Of a stretch of 64,000 nucleotides of DNA, positions 54,147 through 63,770 are shown piece by piece. The stretch spans positions 1,186,389,413 through 1,186,453,412 of the forward strand of contig NC_064615.1 in assembly GCF_023898315.1 (NCBI RefSeq), given 5' to 3'. Numbering within the stretch: position 1 is the first letter of the stretch; every line of letters begins with the position of its first letter. A program made the position numbers and the translations under genes. The notes below the pieces were generated by a model. That model did not search any database and was not told the DNA's origin. It saw only the letters and a list, made by a program, of their open reading frames with translations. This DNA is from Schistocerca nitens (lineage: Eukaryota; Arthropoda; Insecta; Orthoptera; Acrididae).

Positions 54147-54235
54147 GAGGGAGGACTCAAACCCCTGGGGGGGGGGGGGGGCAGCCGTGCGGACCGTGAC
54201 AAGGTGCCTCAGACTGCTCAGCTACCCCACATGGC
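53996..54235 (-). repeat. tRNA-derived SINE with an internal (CT)(CA) expansion
   Basis: Plus text: tttgtggtaaggtcttacgg, gaggtcatcggtccctaagc, a CT/CA run at 54057-54145, cgagggaggactcaaacccc, a G run, gcggaccgtgacaaggtgcc, ctcagctacccc. On the minus strand the B box reads ggtttgagtcc and the A box region tagctgagcagtctgaggc, so it is tRNA-derived. Flanks gacaactag...aaaaaat and gacagctag...aaaaaat suggest a decayed TSD. The consensus has only a short CA stretch where this copy has about 90 bp of repeats. Confidence 0.8.
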
Positions 54236-54900
54236 AGGACAGCTAGACCTGAAAAAATGTGTAACAAATATCTGGTAAGGGACTCCTTGCACTATTTAAG
54301 GGCATTGGTTGGCCTTACTAGACATACAGGGAGTGATACCACACAATAAAGTCAGTTTCGGTGCAGGCAGTAGCGGTTATACCAAAGCTGTTTTAGCTTC
54401 CATGCCAAAATCAAATAAAGTGAAAGTAAAATTGTCTCTCAAGGATGGTAATTAAACTAATGAAAATTTTAGTAATTTTTTTAATAGCTCTTCTGAAGAA
54501 TTTAATGAAACTTCCCCACTAAGAACATACTGCAATAAACCATCAAGCAAGGTAAGATGGATCACACAAGGAATAAAAATTTCCCATGTGAGGAAAAGAA
54601 AGTATAAAATCAGCTGAAGTACAACAAAGATCCTGGTTTTGTAAAATATATTAGAAACTATACAACTATTTTAGGAGAGTTGTGTAACCTTCAAAACAAA
54701 AGACAAATAGTAAATTCAATCTAGAGCAAAAAATAAAAAAAAGTTTGCTGTGAAAAAGGTATCAGAAATAAAAAGCTAGATATTTCTGATCTGATGTAAA
54801 TAAAGCTCAAATATTTGAGTTCTTCAGTTAGTACTTCATAAATGCAGCCAATCTGATTTAGATGTAGCAAATTATGGACAGACAGTTAATAGTTTTGGAT
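54236..54900 (+). mobile_element. LINE 3' tail, then linker of the Jockey/CR1-like LINE
   Basis: 54236-54400 finishes the RNase H-bearing LINE (ctatttaagggcattggttg). From about 54400, frames with FNETSPLRTYCNKPS, SKVRWITQGIKISHVRKRKY correspond to the endonuclease-RT linker of the Jockey/CR1-like element started at 52455. RT domains are missing. Confidence 0.55.
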
Positions 54901-54904
54901 TGTA

Positions 54905-56791
54905 AGGCAAAATCACAAAATCAAATAGGGGTAATGCAGGAGTAGGTTTAATAATGAATAAAGAAATAGGAGTGCGGGTAAGCTACTACAAACAGCATAG
55001 CGAATGCATTATTGTGGCCAAAATAGACACAAGGCCCACACCTACTACAGTAGTAGCAGTTTATATGCCAACTAGCTCTGCAGATGACGAAGAAATTGAA
55101 GAAGTGTATGATGAGATAAAATAAATTATTCAGATAGTGAAGGGAGACGAAAATTTAATAGTCATGGGTGACTAGAAATCAATAGTAGGAAAAGGAAGAG
55201 AAGGAATGTAGTAGGTGAATATGGACTGGGGGTAAGAAATGAAAGAGGAAGCTGCCTAGTAGTATTTTGCACAGCGCATAACTTAATCATAAAAGAAGGT
55301 TGTATACATGGAAGAAGCCTGGAGATAGTGACAGGTTTCAGATAGATTATATAATGGTAAGACAGAGATTTAGGAACCAGGTTTTAAATTGTAAGACATT
55401 TCCAGGGGCAGATGTGGACTCTGACCACAATCTATTGGTTATGAACTGTAGATTAAAACTGAAGAAACTGCAAAAAGGTGGGAATTTAAGGAGATGGGAT
55501 CTGGATAAACTGACTAAACCAGAGGTTGCATAGAGTTTGAGGGAGAGAATAAGGGAACAATTGACAGGAATGGGGGAAAGAAATACGGTAGAAGAAGAAT
55601 AGGTAGCTTTGAGGGATGAAGTAGTGAAGGCAGCAGAGGATCAAGTAGGTAAAAAGACAAGGGCTAGTAGAAATCTTTGGGTAACAGAAGACATATTGAA
55701 TTTAATTGACGAAAGGAGAAAATATAAAAATGCAGTATATGAAGCAGGCAAAAAGGAATATAAACGTCTCAAAAATGAGATCGACAGGAAGTGCAAAATG
55801 GCTAAGCAGGGATGGCTGGCTAGAGGACAAATGTAAGGATGTAGAGGCTTATCTCACCAGGGGTAAGATAGATGTTTCCTACAGAAAAAATTAAAGAGAC
55901 CTTTGGAGAAAAGAGAACCACTTGTATGAATATCAAGAGCTCAGATGGAATCCCAATTCCAAGCAAAGAAGGGAAAGCAGAAAGGTGTAAGAAGTATATA
56001 GAGGGCCTATACAAGGGCGATGCACTTGAGGACAATATTATGGAAATGGAAGAGGATGTAGATGAAAATGAAATGGGAGATACGATACTGTGTGAAGAGT
56101 TTGACAGAGCACTGAAAGACTTGAGTCGAAACAAGGCCCCCGGAGTAGACAACATTCCATTGGAACTACTGACGGCCTTGGGAGAGCCAGTCCGGACAAA
56201 ACTCTACCATCTGGTCAGCAAAATGTATGAGACAGGCGAAATACCCTCAGACTTCAAGAAGAATATAATAATTCCAATCCCAAAGAAAGCAGGTGTTGAC
56301 AGATGTGAAAATTACCGAACTATCAGTTTAATAAGTCACAGCTACAAAATACTAATGCGAATTCTTTACATACGAATGGAAAAACTAGTAGAAGCAGACC
56401 TTGGGGAAGATCAGTTTGGATTCCATAGAAATATTGGAACACGTGAGGCAATACTGACCCTATGACTTATCTTATAAACTAGATGAAGGAAAGGCAAACC
56501 TACGTTTCTAGCATTTGTAGACTTAGAGAAAGTTTTTGACAGTGTTGACTGGAATACTCACTTTCAAATTCTGAATGTGGCAGGGATAAAATACAGGGAG
56601 CGAAAGGCTATTTACAATTTGTACAGAAAGCAAATGGCAATTGTAAGAGTTGAGGGGCAAGAAAGGGAAGCAGTGGTTGGGAAGGGAGTGAGACATGGTT
56701 GTAGTCTCTCCCCGATGTTATTCAATCTGTATATTGAGCAAGCAGTGAAGGAAACAAAAAAAAAATTCGGAGTAGATATTAAAATCCATTC
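54905..56791 (+). mobile_element. RTE-like LINE, plus-strand copy, 3'-incomplete
   Basis: Endonuclease: NAGVGLIMNKEIGVRVSYYK, VVAVYMPTSSADDEEIEEVY (54930-55120), then IDYIMVRQRFRNQVLNCKTF with DSDHNLLVMNC (55344-55450; the SDH active-site motif is kept). Linker: 55609-55836. RT: ALKDLSRNKAPGVDNIPLEL (56110-56170), KKNIIIPIPKKAGVDRCENY, GEDQFGFHRNIGTREA, AGIKYRERKAIYNLYRKQMA, VRHGCSLSPMLFNLYIEQAV, ending at DIKIH (56791). The FADD palm block is lost. Several in-frame stops; 55872-56465 is open for 197 codons. Confidence 0.85.
55872..56465 (+). pseudogene. RTE-like RT fingers segment
   Basis: A 197-codon open frame covering the pre-RT linker (ETFGEKRTTCMNIKSSDGIP, IPSKEGKAERCKKYIEGLYK) and RT motifs 0-2 (PGVDNIPLELLTAL, DFKKNIIIPIPKK, GEDQFGFHRNIG). 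It ends at a TGA where the next RT block begins. It is part of the LINE above and cannot be catalytic alone. Confidence 0.8.
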
Positions 56792-58145
56792 TTTTTGTCA
56801 AGTTGTGCCACAAACTCCTCTTCTCCCCAATTCTATTGAATACCTCCTCATTAGTTATGTGATCTACCCATCAAATCTTCAGCATTCTTCTGTAGCACCA
56901 CATTTTGAAAGCTTCTACTCTCTTCTTGTCCAAACTATTTATCGTCCATGTTTCACTTCCATACATGGCTACACTCCATACAAATACTTTCAGAAATGAC
57001 TTCCTGACACTTAAATCTATACTCGATGTTAACAAATTTCTCTTCTTCAGAAACGCTTTCCTTGCCATTGCCAGTCTACATTTTATATCCTCTCTACTTC
57101 AACCATCACCAGTTATTGTGCTCCCCAAATAGCAAAACTCCTTTACTACTTTGTGTCTCATTTCCTAATCTGATAACCTCAGCACCACTCAATTTAATTC
57201 GACTACATTCCATTATCCTCGTTTTGCTTTTGTTGATGTTCATCTTATATCCTCCTTTCAAGACACTGTCCATTCCATTCAACTGCTCTTCCAAGTCCTT
57301 TGCTGTCTCTGACAGAATTACAATGTCATCGGCGAACCTCAAAGTTTTTATTGCTTCTCTATGGATTTTAATACCTACTCCGAATTTTTCTTTTGTTTCC
57401 TTCACTGCTTGCTCAATATACAGATCGAGTTACATAGGGGAGAGGCTACAATCCTGTCTCACTCCCTTCCCAACCACTGCTTCCCTTTCATGCTTCACAT
57501 CTTACGCAGTGATTAAGTTATGCTCTGTGAAAAATTCTACTAGGCAGCTTCCTCTTTCATTTCTTACCCCCAGGCCATATTCACCTACTACATTCCTTTT
57601 CCTACTATTGAGTTCCAGTCACCCATGACTATTAAATTTTCGTCTACCTTCACTATCTGAATAATTTCCTATATCTCATTATACATTTCTTCAATTTCTT
57701 CGTCATCTGCAGAGCTAGTTGGCATATAGACTTGTACTACTGTAGTAGGTGTGGGCTTTGTGTCTATCTTGGCCACAATAATGCGTTCACTATGCTGTTT
57801 GTAGTAGCTTACCCGCACTCCTATTTCTTTATTCATTATTAAACCTACTCCTGCGTTACTCCTATTTGATTTTGTATTTATAACCCTGTCTTGTTCCTCC
57901 TGCCCCCGAACTTCGTTAATTCCCAACTATATCTAACTTTAACCTATCCATTCCCCTTTTTAAATTTTCTAACCTACCTGCCTGATTAAGGGATCTGACA
58001 TTCCATGCTCCGATCCGTAAAACGCCAGTTTTCTTTCTCTTGATAACGACATCCTCCGGAGTAGTCCCCACCCAAGAGATTCGAATGGGGGACTATTTTA
58101 CCTCTGGAATATTTTACCCAAGAGGACCCCATCATTTAACCATGA
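56792..58145 (-). mobile_element. RTE-like LINE, minus-strand copy, internally deleted, convergent with the plus copy
   Basis: From 58145 down: 5' leader (on plus, gataacgacatcctccggag), endonuclease 57926-57669 (MGINEVRGQEEQDRVINTKS, RIIVAKIDTKPTPTTVVQVY), then a jump near 57500 straight to RT (57405-57106: KTLRFADDIVILSETAKDLE with intact FADD, NGMDSVLKGGYKMNINKSKT), and the C-terminal region 57068-56871 (VRKSFLKVFVWSVAMYGSET, AFKMWCYRRMLKI) ending at NEEVFNRIGEKRSLWHNLT near 56795. It abuts the plus copy at about 56791. Endonuclease and RT sequences of the two copies face each other as an inverted repeat. Confidence 0.85.
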
Positions 58146-58149
58146 TGCT

Positions 58150-58465
58150 ATATATTTTAAAAAACAAATCACATGATTTTCTAATGGAAAGATCCTACTA
58201 CTCAGAGGAAGATTTCATGAGGGATGAGGTGATATTTTGAGCAGAATCCTCAAAATGAATTAAAAATTTGTGCTAGTTATAGTGGGTGCACATTATGAAA
58301 TAGCATTAAAAATTAGAAAGAACAGTGAATAAATTCGTCAACAAGCATTTGTATGGTTGACAAAATTTTTAATTAAGTAAATTGTAACCCAGACATGTAT
58401 CCTGTACATCAGACTATTGTTCTGAAATTCTGTATGTTATGAGATGAATAAATCACATTTCCAAG
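58150..58465 (+). mobile_element. Jockey/CR1-like LINE 3' tail
   Basis: Frame MLYILKNKSHDFLMERSYYS then EEDFMRDEVIF and stop at 58240, with about 220 bp of AT-rich 3' UTR ending gagatgaataaatcac near 58460. It likely belongs to the element started at 52455; the two RTE-like copies replaced or displaced its RT. Confidence 0.6.
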
Positions 58466-58469
58466 GTGC

Positions 58470-58661
58470 TGTCCGTGGGCCTCTGCATGGGCTCTTTCAG
58501 ACAGTTTCCACATCTTTCCTACAAAACCGTGAGTCTTGCATTTCTGCTGTTGTACTGTGGTCTGTCCTGGCTCAGAACTCTACTTAGGTGCCAAGCACCT
58601 GGACACTGTAGCACATTCCTGTTTCTTAGGCCACTTCTTCCCCCGCCCCCCCCCCCCCCCA

Positions 58662-58694
<33 letters not shown>

Positions 58695-59180
58695 CTGAGT
58701 TGGCTGCCCCATATTCATTACCTGAAGACTAACTGTACTCAGAAGCTTGACACTATCTGCTGCTTTGCCCATAAATGTTGAGGGTGCTACTCTTATACGT
58801 ATTTTCCAGGCCCTGGTTTTGTCGTGACTGCACTATGGTTGCCATGTTTGTGGCTCAGTGACTCCAGCTTTGAAACTGTTAGATCCAGTCCACCATCATG
58901 GCATGCATCTGGCCACTAGTGCCTTTCGGTCTAGTCTTAGACAGTGTGCTTGCTGAAATGGAGATCATCCCTCTTCACATTCGATGGTACCAGCTCTTGG
59001 TCTCCTATGCAATTGCTATTCGACAATTCCCTGACTGTCCCACATACTCCAATCTCTTTCCCTACAAGGGGTGTTGTCATCCTGATTCATGCCCTTGGTT
59101 GGGAGTACCATTTGATGATCAGCAGACCCACAATAAGGCCACTGCAACTGTGGCTAAAACGTTTGGTCCTGCAGTATAAC
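58470..59180 (+). mobile_element. I-like LINE RT-thumb fragment (another subfamily)
   Basis: Frames: LKTNCTQKLDTICCFAHKC (58727-58780), LDPVHHHGMHLATSAFRSSL (about 58875-58935) and IRWYQLLVSYAIAIRQFPDC, PTYSNLFPYKGCCHP (58964-59080). These match the VHH-G-(I/L)-RLATGAFRTSP connection region of I-group RTs. A poly-C, CA, poly-A tract lies at 58635-58695. Fragment only. Confidence 0.65.
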
Positions 59181-59453
59181 TTTTTACATTATGATGCAGT
59201 ACTTTACTCAGAAAACTTTTGTCAACTGGCTTTGGCGGAATCATATGCAATTATACCTGGAGGAGCATAAAATTGTGCTGATATTGGCTTCTCCTCATTA
59301 ATTTATGCAAAAGGATGCACAGTAGGGTAACATTGCTCACTTTCATAGGATCTATAACCCTTAGGTTGCTGAAAACTCTGAAAACAAGATCCCTTTATAC
59401 CAAAAACATTTTCAGCAATACTGTAGATGAAATAACCTCTACTTGCAAATTCT

Positions 59454-60740
59454 TTGTGCACTTCCTTTCTCAATTATCGAACTATCAGTTTAATAAGTCA
59501 AGGCTGCAAAATACTAATGCGAATTCTTTACAGACAAATGGAAAAACTAGTAGAAGCCGACCTCGGGGAAGATCAGTTTGGATTCTGTAGAAATATTGGA
59601 ACACGTGACGCAATACTGACCCTACGACTTATCTTAGAAGCTAGATTAAGGAAAGGCAAACCTACGTTTCTAGCATTTGTAGACTTAGAGAAAGCTTTTG
59701 ACAATGTTGACTGGAAAACGCTCTTTCAAATTCTGAAGGTGGCAGGGGTAAAATACAGGGAGCGAAAGGCTATTTACAATTTGTATAGAAACCAAATAGC
59801 AGTTATAAGAGTTGAGGGGCATGAAAGGGAAGCACTGGTTGGGAAGGGAGTGAGACAGGGTTGTAGCCTATCCCCGATGTTATTCAATCTGTATATTGAG
59901 CAAGCAATGAAGGAAACAAAAGAAAAATTCGGAGTAGGTATTAAGATCCATGGAGAAGAAATAAAAACTTTGAGGTTGGCCAATGACATTGTAATTCTGT
60001 CAGAGACAGCAAAGGACTTGGAAGAGCAGTTGAACGGAATGGACAGTGTCTTGAAAGGAGGATATAAGATGAACATCAACAAAAGCAAAATGAGGATAAT
60101 GGAATGTAGTCGAATTAAGTTGGGTGATGCTGAGGGTATTAGATTAGGAAATGAGACACTGAAAGTAGTAAAGGAGTTTTGCTATTTGGGGAGCAAAATA
60201 ACTGATGATGGTCGAAGTAGAGAGGATATAAAATGTAGACTGGCAATGGCAAGGAAAGCGTTTCTGAGGAAGAGAAATTTGTTAACATTGAGTATAGATT
60301 TAAGTGTCAGGAAGTCGTTTCTGAAAGGTTTTGTACGGAGTGTAGCCATGTATGGAAGTGAAACATGGACGATAAATAGTTTAGACAAGAAGAGAATAGA
60401 AGCTTTCAAAATGTGGTGCTACAGAAGAATGCTGAAGATTAGGTGGGTAGATCACATAACTAATGAGGAGGTATTGAATAGGATTGGGGAGAAGAGGAGT
60501 TTGTGGCACAACTTGAGTAGAAGAAGGGATCGATTTGTAGGACATGTTCTGCGGCATCAAGGGATCACCAATTTAGTATTGGAGGGCAGTGTGGAGGGTA
60601 AAAATCGTAGAGGGAGAGCAAGAGATAAATACACCAAGCAGATTCAGAAGGATGTAGGTTGCAGTAGGTGCTGGGAGATGAAGCAGCTTGCACAGGATAG
60701 ATTAGCATGGAGAGCTGCATCAAACCAGTCTCAGGACTGA
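59454..60740 (+). CDS. RTE-like ORF2 C-terminal 428 codons (partial, open)
   Basis: No stop for 428 codons; the first ~6 codons are flanking DNA. RT: GEDQFGFCRNIGTRDAILTL, PTFLAFVDLEKAFDNVDWKT, VRQGCSLSPMLFNLYIEQAM. The palm box reads LRLANDIVILSE: the usual FADD has become L-A-N-D, the first catalytic Asp being Asn (codon 59982-59984). Thumb and C-terminal domain: VVKEFCYLGSKITDDGRSRE, VRSVAMYGSETWTINSLDKK, CYRRMLKIRWVDHITNEEVL, RDRFVGHVLRHQGITNLVLE, GKNRRGRARDKY, stop TGA at 60738-60740. Endonuclease absent. It may be transcribed but should lack RT activity. Confidence 0.88.
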   Translation: MCTSFLNYRTISLISQGCKILMRILYRQMEKLVEADLGEDQFGFCRNIGTRDAILTLRLILEARLRKGKPTFLAFVDLEKAFDNVDWKTLFQILKVAGVKYRERKAIYNLYRNQIAVIRVEGHEREALVGKGVRQGCSLSPMLFNLYIEQAMKETKEKFGVGIKIHGEEIKTLRLANDIVILSETAKDLEEQLNGMDSVLKGGYKMNINKSKMRIMECSRIKLGDAEGIRLGNETLKVVKEFCYLGSKITDDGRSREDIKCRLAMARKAFLRKRNLLTLSIDLSVRKSFLKGFVRSVAMYGSETWTINSLDKKRIEAFKMWCYRRMLKIRWVDHITNEEVLNRIGEKRSLWHNLSRRRDRFVGHVLRHQGITNLVLEGSVEGKNRRGRARDKYTKQIQKDVGCSRCWEMKQLAQDRLAWRAASNQSQD

Positions 60741-60754
60741 AGACCACAACAACT
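59473..60754 (+). mobile_element. RTE-like LINE, 5'-truncated, recent insertion with exact TSD
   Basis: Bounded by acttcctttctca at 59460-59472 and 60755-60767, an exact 13-bp TSD. The 5' end falls within RT, as expected for incomplete reverse transcription; the 3' end is tctcaggactgaagaccaca then acaact, with no poly-A tail. It is by far the best-preserved LINE copy here. The flanking target sequence reads continuously once the insert is removed. Confidence 0.93.
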
Positions 60755-60767
60755 ACTTCCTTTCTCA

Positions 60768-61599
60768 TAAATACCAGGATATTGCTTCATCATGTTGCAA
60801 TCCAAGGAAAAAAACTGCTTCGCCGATGAAGACAGGGTAATATTTCACCAAATGAAGGCACCTTCCTGTTGGGTGATAGTTTCAGTTGACTTTAAAAAAC
60901 AGACATGAATTGATGAAAAGTTCCTCACAAATGTGAAACAATAGTGGGCATTCACTAGAGCTAGAAGTACCACACTAAATATCTTTTTGTAGTTCAAAAA
61001 TTAGGTTCATGTATTCACTTGGCTCGATATGATGATGTGTTTGATGTCAATTGCCCACAAACAGTTTGGAAAATTCTGAAGATTTTCTAGATGTTGTGCT
61101 GTGTTTAGCCACTTATTTCTGTTTATAGGCAACTGAAAAAAAAGCGGGGTTGTTATTCTATGAATGTGTATTGTAGGTAATTTAAATGTTGTAGTTTTTT
61201 ATCTGTACATCTAGAACTGCAAACATGCTTTCAAAAAGGCAGACTATATGTTATGCATTATTTTCAGGGGCCAGAACATATAGTTCTTGATACATTAGGT
61301 ACTGAACATGTAACACCTGATCCAGGGATATAGACACTGTGTGTTATGATGAAGAAAGTCATGACACTGCAGCTACTGAAGGTGCTGTAATTGATCAAGG
61401 TGGACCTCCAACGGGCAGGAAAAGGTATAAGCTTATACTTCTTCGTAGCAAGTTGATAGCAAAATGTAAACAGCAAAAGGTGAAAGCTGTTCATTTTGTG
61501 ATCTACTGTGTTTTAAATTGAAAGAATTGGATTTTAAGTAAAAACCTATTTTGTTTCTCATTAAATAAAGGCAATAAAAGTTGTACATACACGAATTAC
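60768..61599. other. Unassigned stretch
   Basis: AT-rich; a 60-codon frame at 61339-61521 (DEESHDTAATEGAVIDQGGP, PTGRKRYKLILLRSKLIAKC) has no family I recognise. No repeat structure seen. Confidence 0.35.
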
Positions 61600-61834
61600 G
61601 CAATTTATGATCGAAAATGCTAGTTTAGTATCTGATTGTACCTAAATTTTAAAAATCCAATTAAATAAACTTTGTTATGACTAACGTTTGCAAATACTCT
61701 TTCCAGCTAAGAATTACACAAATATTTTATCGAAAATTGTAATTTTATAGTACCTAAAATACCTAATTTAATGTTAGAACCTGACTGTATCTAATTTTTA
61801 AAAATCCAGCCAAATAAAATTTGTACGACTAAAC
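61600..61834 (+). repeat. Two-copy tandem duplication, period about 149 bp
   Basis: ctgattgtacctaaatttta (from 61632) recurs as ctgactgtatctaattttta (from 61781), each followed by aaaatcca(a/g)(t/c)(t/c)aaataaa.(t)ttgt. The segment before each also matches (attac.caa.tttat.atcgaaaat). It lies just upstream of the hAT-like element and may be its subterminal repeat. Confidence 0.7.
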
Positions 61835-61869
61835 CTACCCTTTCGGTCTTCGCGATTACTTAGAAAACA

Positions 61870-62119
61870 GTAATTGAATGATAACTTGTTTCTTCACATG
61901 CGTGAACGCCAATCGTGAGTCACAGTGACGGCATACGCCAGGTTGTTTCAGCGCACCCTGTTCCGGGGAGCGTTGACGCTCGCTGTGAACTGTCAAATTG
62001 GCCGGCAGGACTAGGAGGAGCCTTGTGACCTGCCTCCAGCACCTTCTTGTCTTGTCAGAACAGTCAGTTTGAATCACCTGCACTGCCTACAATCAGTAGG
62101 TCAGTGTGGAAAGTCAAGA
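61870..62119 (+). promoter_or_regulatory. GC-rich leader upstream of the hAT-like gene
   Basis: This is the only clearly GC-rich segment in the last 3 kb (cagcgcaccctgttccgggg, agcgttgacgctcgctgtga). It ends at the ATG 62120-62122. It is probably the element's promoter and 5' UTR. No TATA box is obvious. Confidence 0.4.
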
Positions 62120-63770
62120 ATGCCGAAACTAGGCAGATCCAAATCATCTCTGATTCATCACTTGTTAAAAGGATTTTCTGGTTTCGCTACAGACGGAAGA
62201 GTTATTCACTGCAATGTGTACAGCAAAGACGTAAGTAAAATGTTGACCAATTATCTGCTACGCCCACTCACAGAACAGTGATTCCACTATTTTTTCCAAG
62301 TTACCTTGGGCCAGACATATGTGAATGCAAAAATAGTGTTTCTAAACCCTTAATGTAGGTTAATTTTGCTAAGTAGATATTTTGCATAAATTCTTCCACA
62401 AAGTATTTCTCTTTTCTTTTTGTTTTTAGGTATGTTCTGAACAGAGGTCACATTTAAGTCAGCATGTTGCAGCGGTTAAACACCAGGCAAATTTAAAAAA
62501 ATAAATTAAAATTGAAACAAATATTTGTAACCAAACCAAATGCAACAAACAGAACTGAATTTAATCTTCAGCTATGTTGAGCCATTGTTGCAGCAAACAT
62601 ACCATTCAAATCAGGTGAAAACAGCCAGATCCGAAGTTCTCCAGAAAAATACTGTCACAACATCATTGCATCAGAATCCACACTGAGAAAGAACTATTTA
62701 GATTCTTTATATGAAAATACATTGAGCAAGATAAGGGAAGACACAGGCGATTCATACATGTGGCTCTCTGTCAAAGAGGCAACTGACAGACAAGGTCGAT
62801 ATGTGAGTAATTTGACTGTTGGAAAGTCAGATCCTGAAACTAGCTCTGTACCTCACCTGATCTGCAGCAAGGAGCTAAAAAAGACTAACCAGGAAACAAA
62901 TGCTCACTTTGTTAATAAAGCCCTCAAATTACATTTCCCCAACAGTCTAGATGAAAATAAATTACTTGTAATCTACGCTGCTGCAGCCGCATACATGATT
63001 GCTGCTGTCAAATTGTTGAAAGTATTTTACCCAGCCTTGCTCCATATCATATTTCTTGCCCATTCCATGAATCATGTAGCTGAGATAATAAGTCTCGAAT
63101 TTCCACATGTAAATAAGCTATTTCTGCCATCAAAAAGGTTTTTATTAAAGCACCTACAAGAATCCAGTTATTTCGAGAGGAACTTCCCAATGTACCACTT
63201 CCACCAGAACCCATACTTAATTGCTGGGGAACATGGCTACAGGCAGTGGAATATTACAGCAAGCATTTGGAAGACATTAAGAACCTTGTTCTTAAATTGT
63301 GGGAGGAGGCAGTGAGCATTACTTCAGCTAAAGATTTTCTAAAGGACCCAACAATTTCGAACAACATTGCATACATAAAATCACATTATGCATTTTGGTG
63401 CCTATTATTAAAGCTCTAGTGTGTTCAGGGAAACCAGAAAAAATCAACTTGGTCACCAGTTCTATTGGTATGAAAGTGAGAAACTAAAGACAGTGCAATT
63501 AAAAAAACAGGACTGACCACCATCTGCACAGTGGATGATATCTTATCAAGTAAATCAACAGAACATGAGTGTGCGGTCTGCGCCTAATACCATCATTTAA
63601 ATACACTCCGATGACATCTGTTGACGTGGAATGCTCATTCTTGGCATATAAGATGCTATTAACAGACAAGACATGCAGTTTCTCAATGGAAAATGTGGAG
63701 AAAGTGTTAGTTATTTACTGTGACTGTAATTATGGACATAGACAATAATATAATGTGGAATTTTGTCAAT
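62120..63770 (+). pseudogene. hAT-like transposase pseudogene with a spliceable intron
   Basis: Exon 1, 62120-62230, 37 codons: MPKLGRSKSSLIHHLLKGFS, GFATDGRVIHCNVYSKD. Intron 62231-62429 (gtaagt...cttttctttttgtttttag). Exon 2 starts VCSEQRSHLSQHVAAVKHQA, so splicing restores a C...C...H...H finger of BED/CGGBP1 type. A stop follows soon after (NLKK-stop). Later blocks: ANIPFKSG, WLSVKEATDRQGRYVSNLTV (62760-62820), IYAAAAAYMIAAVKLLKVFY, ISLEFPHVNKLFLPSKRFLL (62970-63150), and the C-terminal hAT dimerisation signature TSVDVECSFLAYKMLLTDKT (about 63610-63670). The order is that of a known arthropod hAT-related family. Catalytic-region stops and shifts make it dead. Confidence 0.8.
62722..63315 (+). 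pseudogene. Open 197-codon part of the hAT-like transposase
   Basis: The middle of the transposase: DGR-type DRQGRYVSNLTVGKSDPE, SKELKKTNQETNAHFVNKAL, YAAAAAYMIAAV where family members have a TDAAPYM-like motif (the Asp is Tyr here), LLHIIFLAHSMNHVAEIISL. It closes at a TGA at 63313-63315. The lost aspartate suggests catalytic death before or during decay. Confidence 0.7.

Noticed and set aside
57026-57628. 200-codon plus-strand ORF
   Set aside because: Antisense shadow of the minus-strand RTE-like RT.
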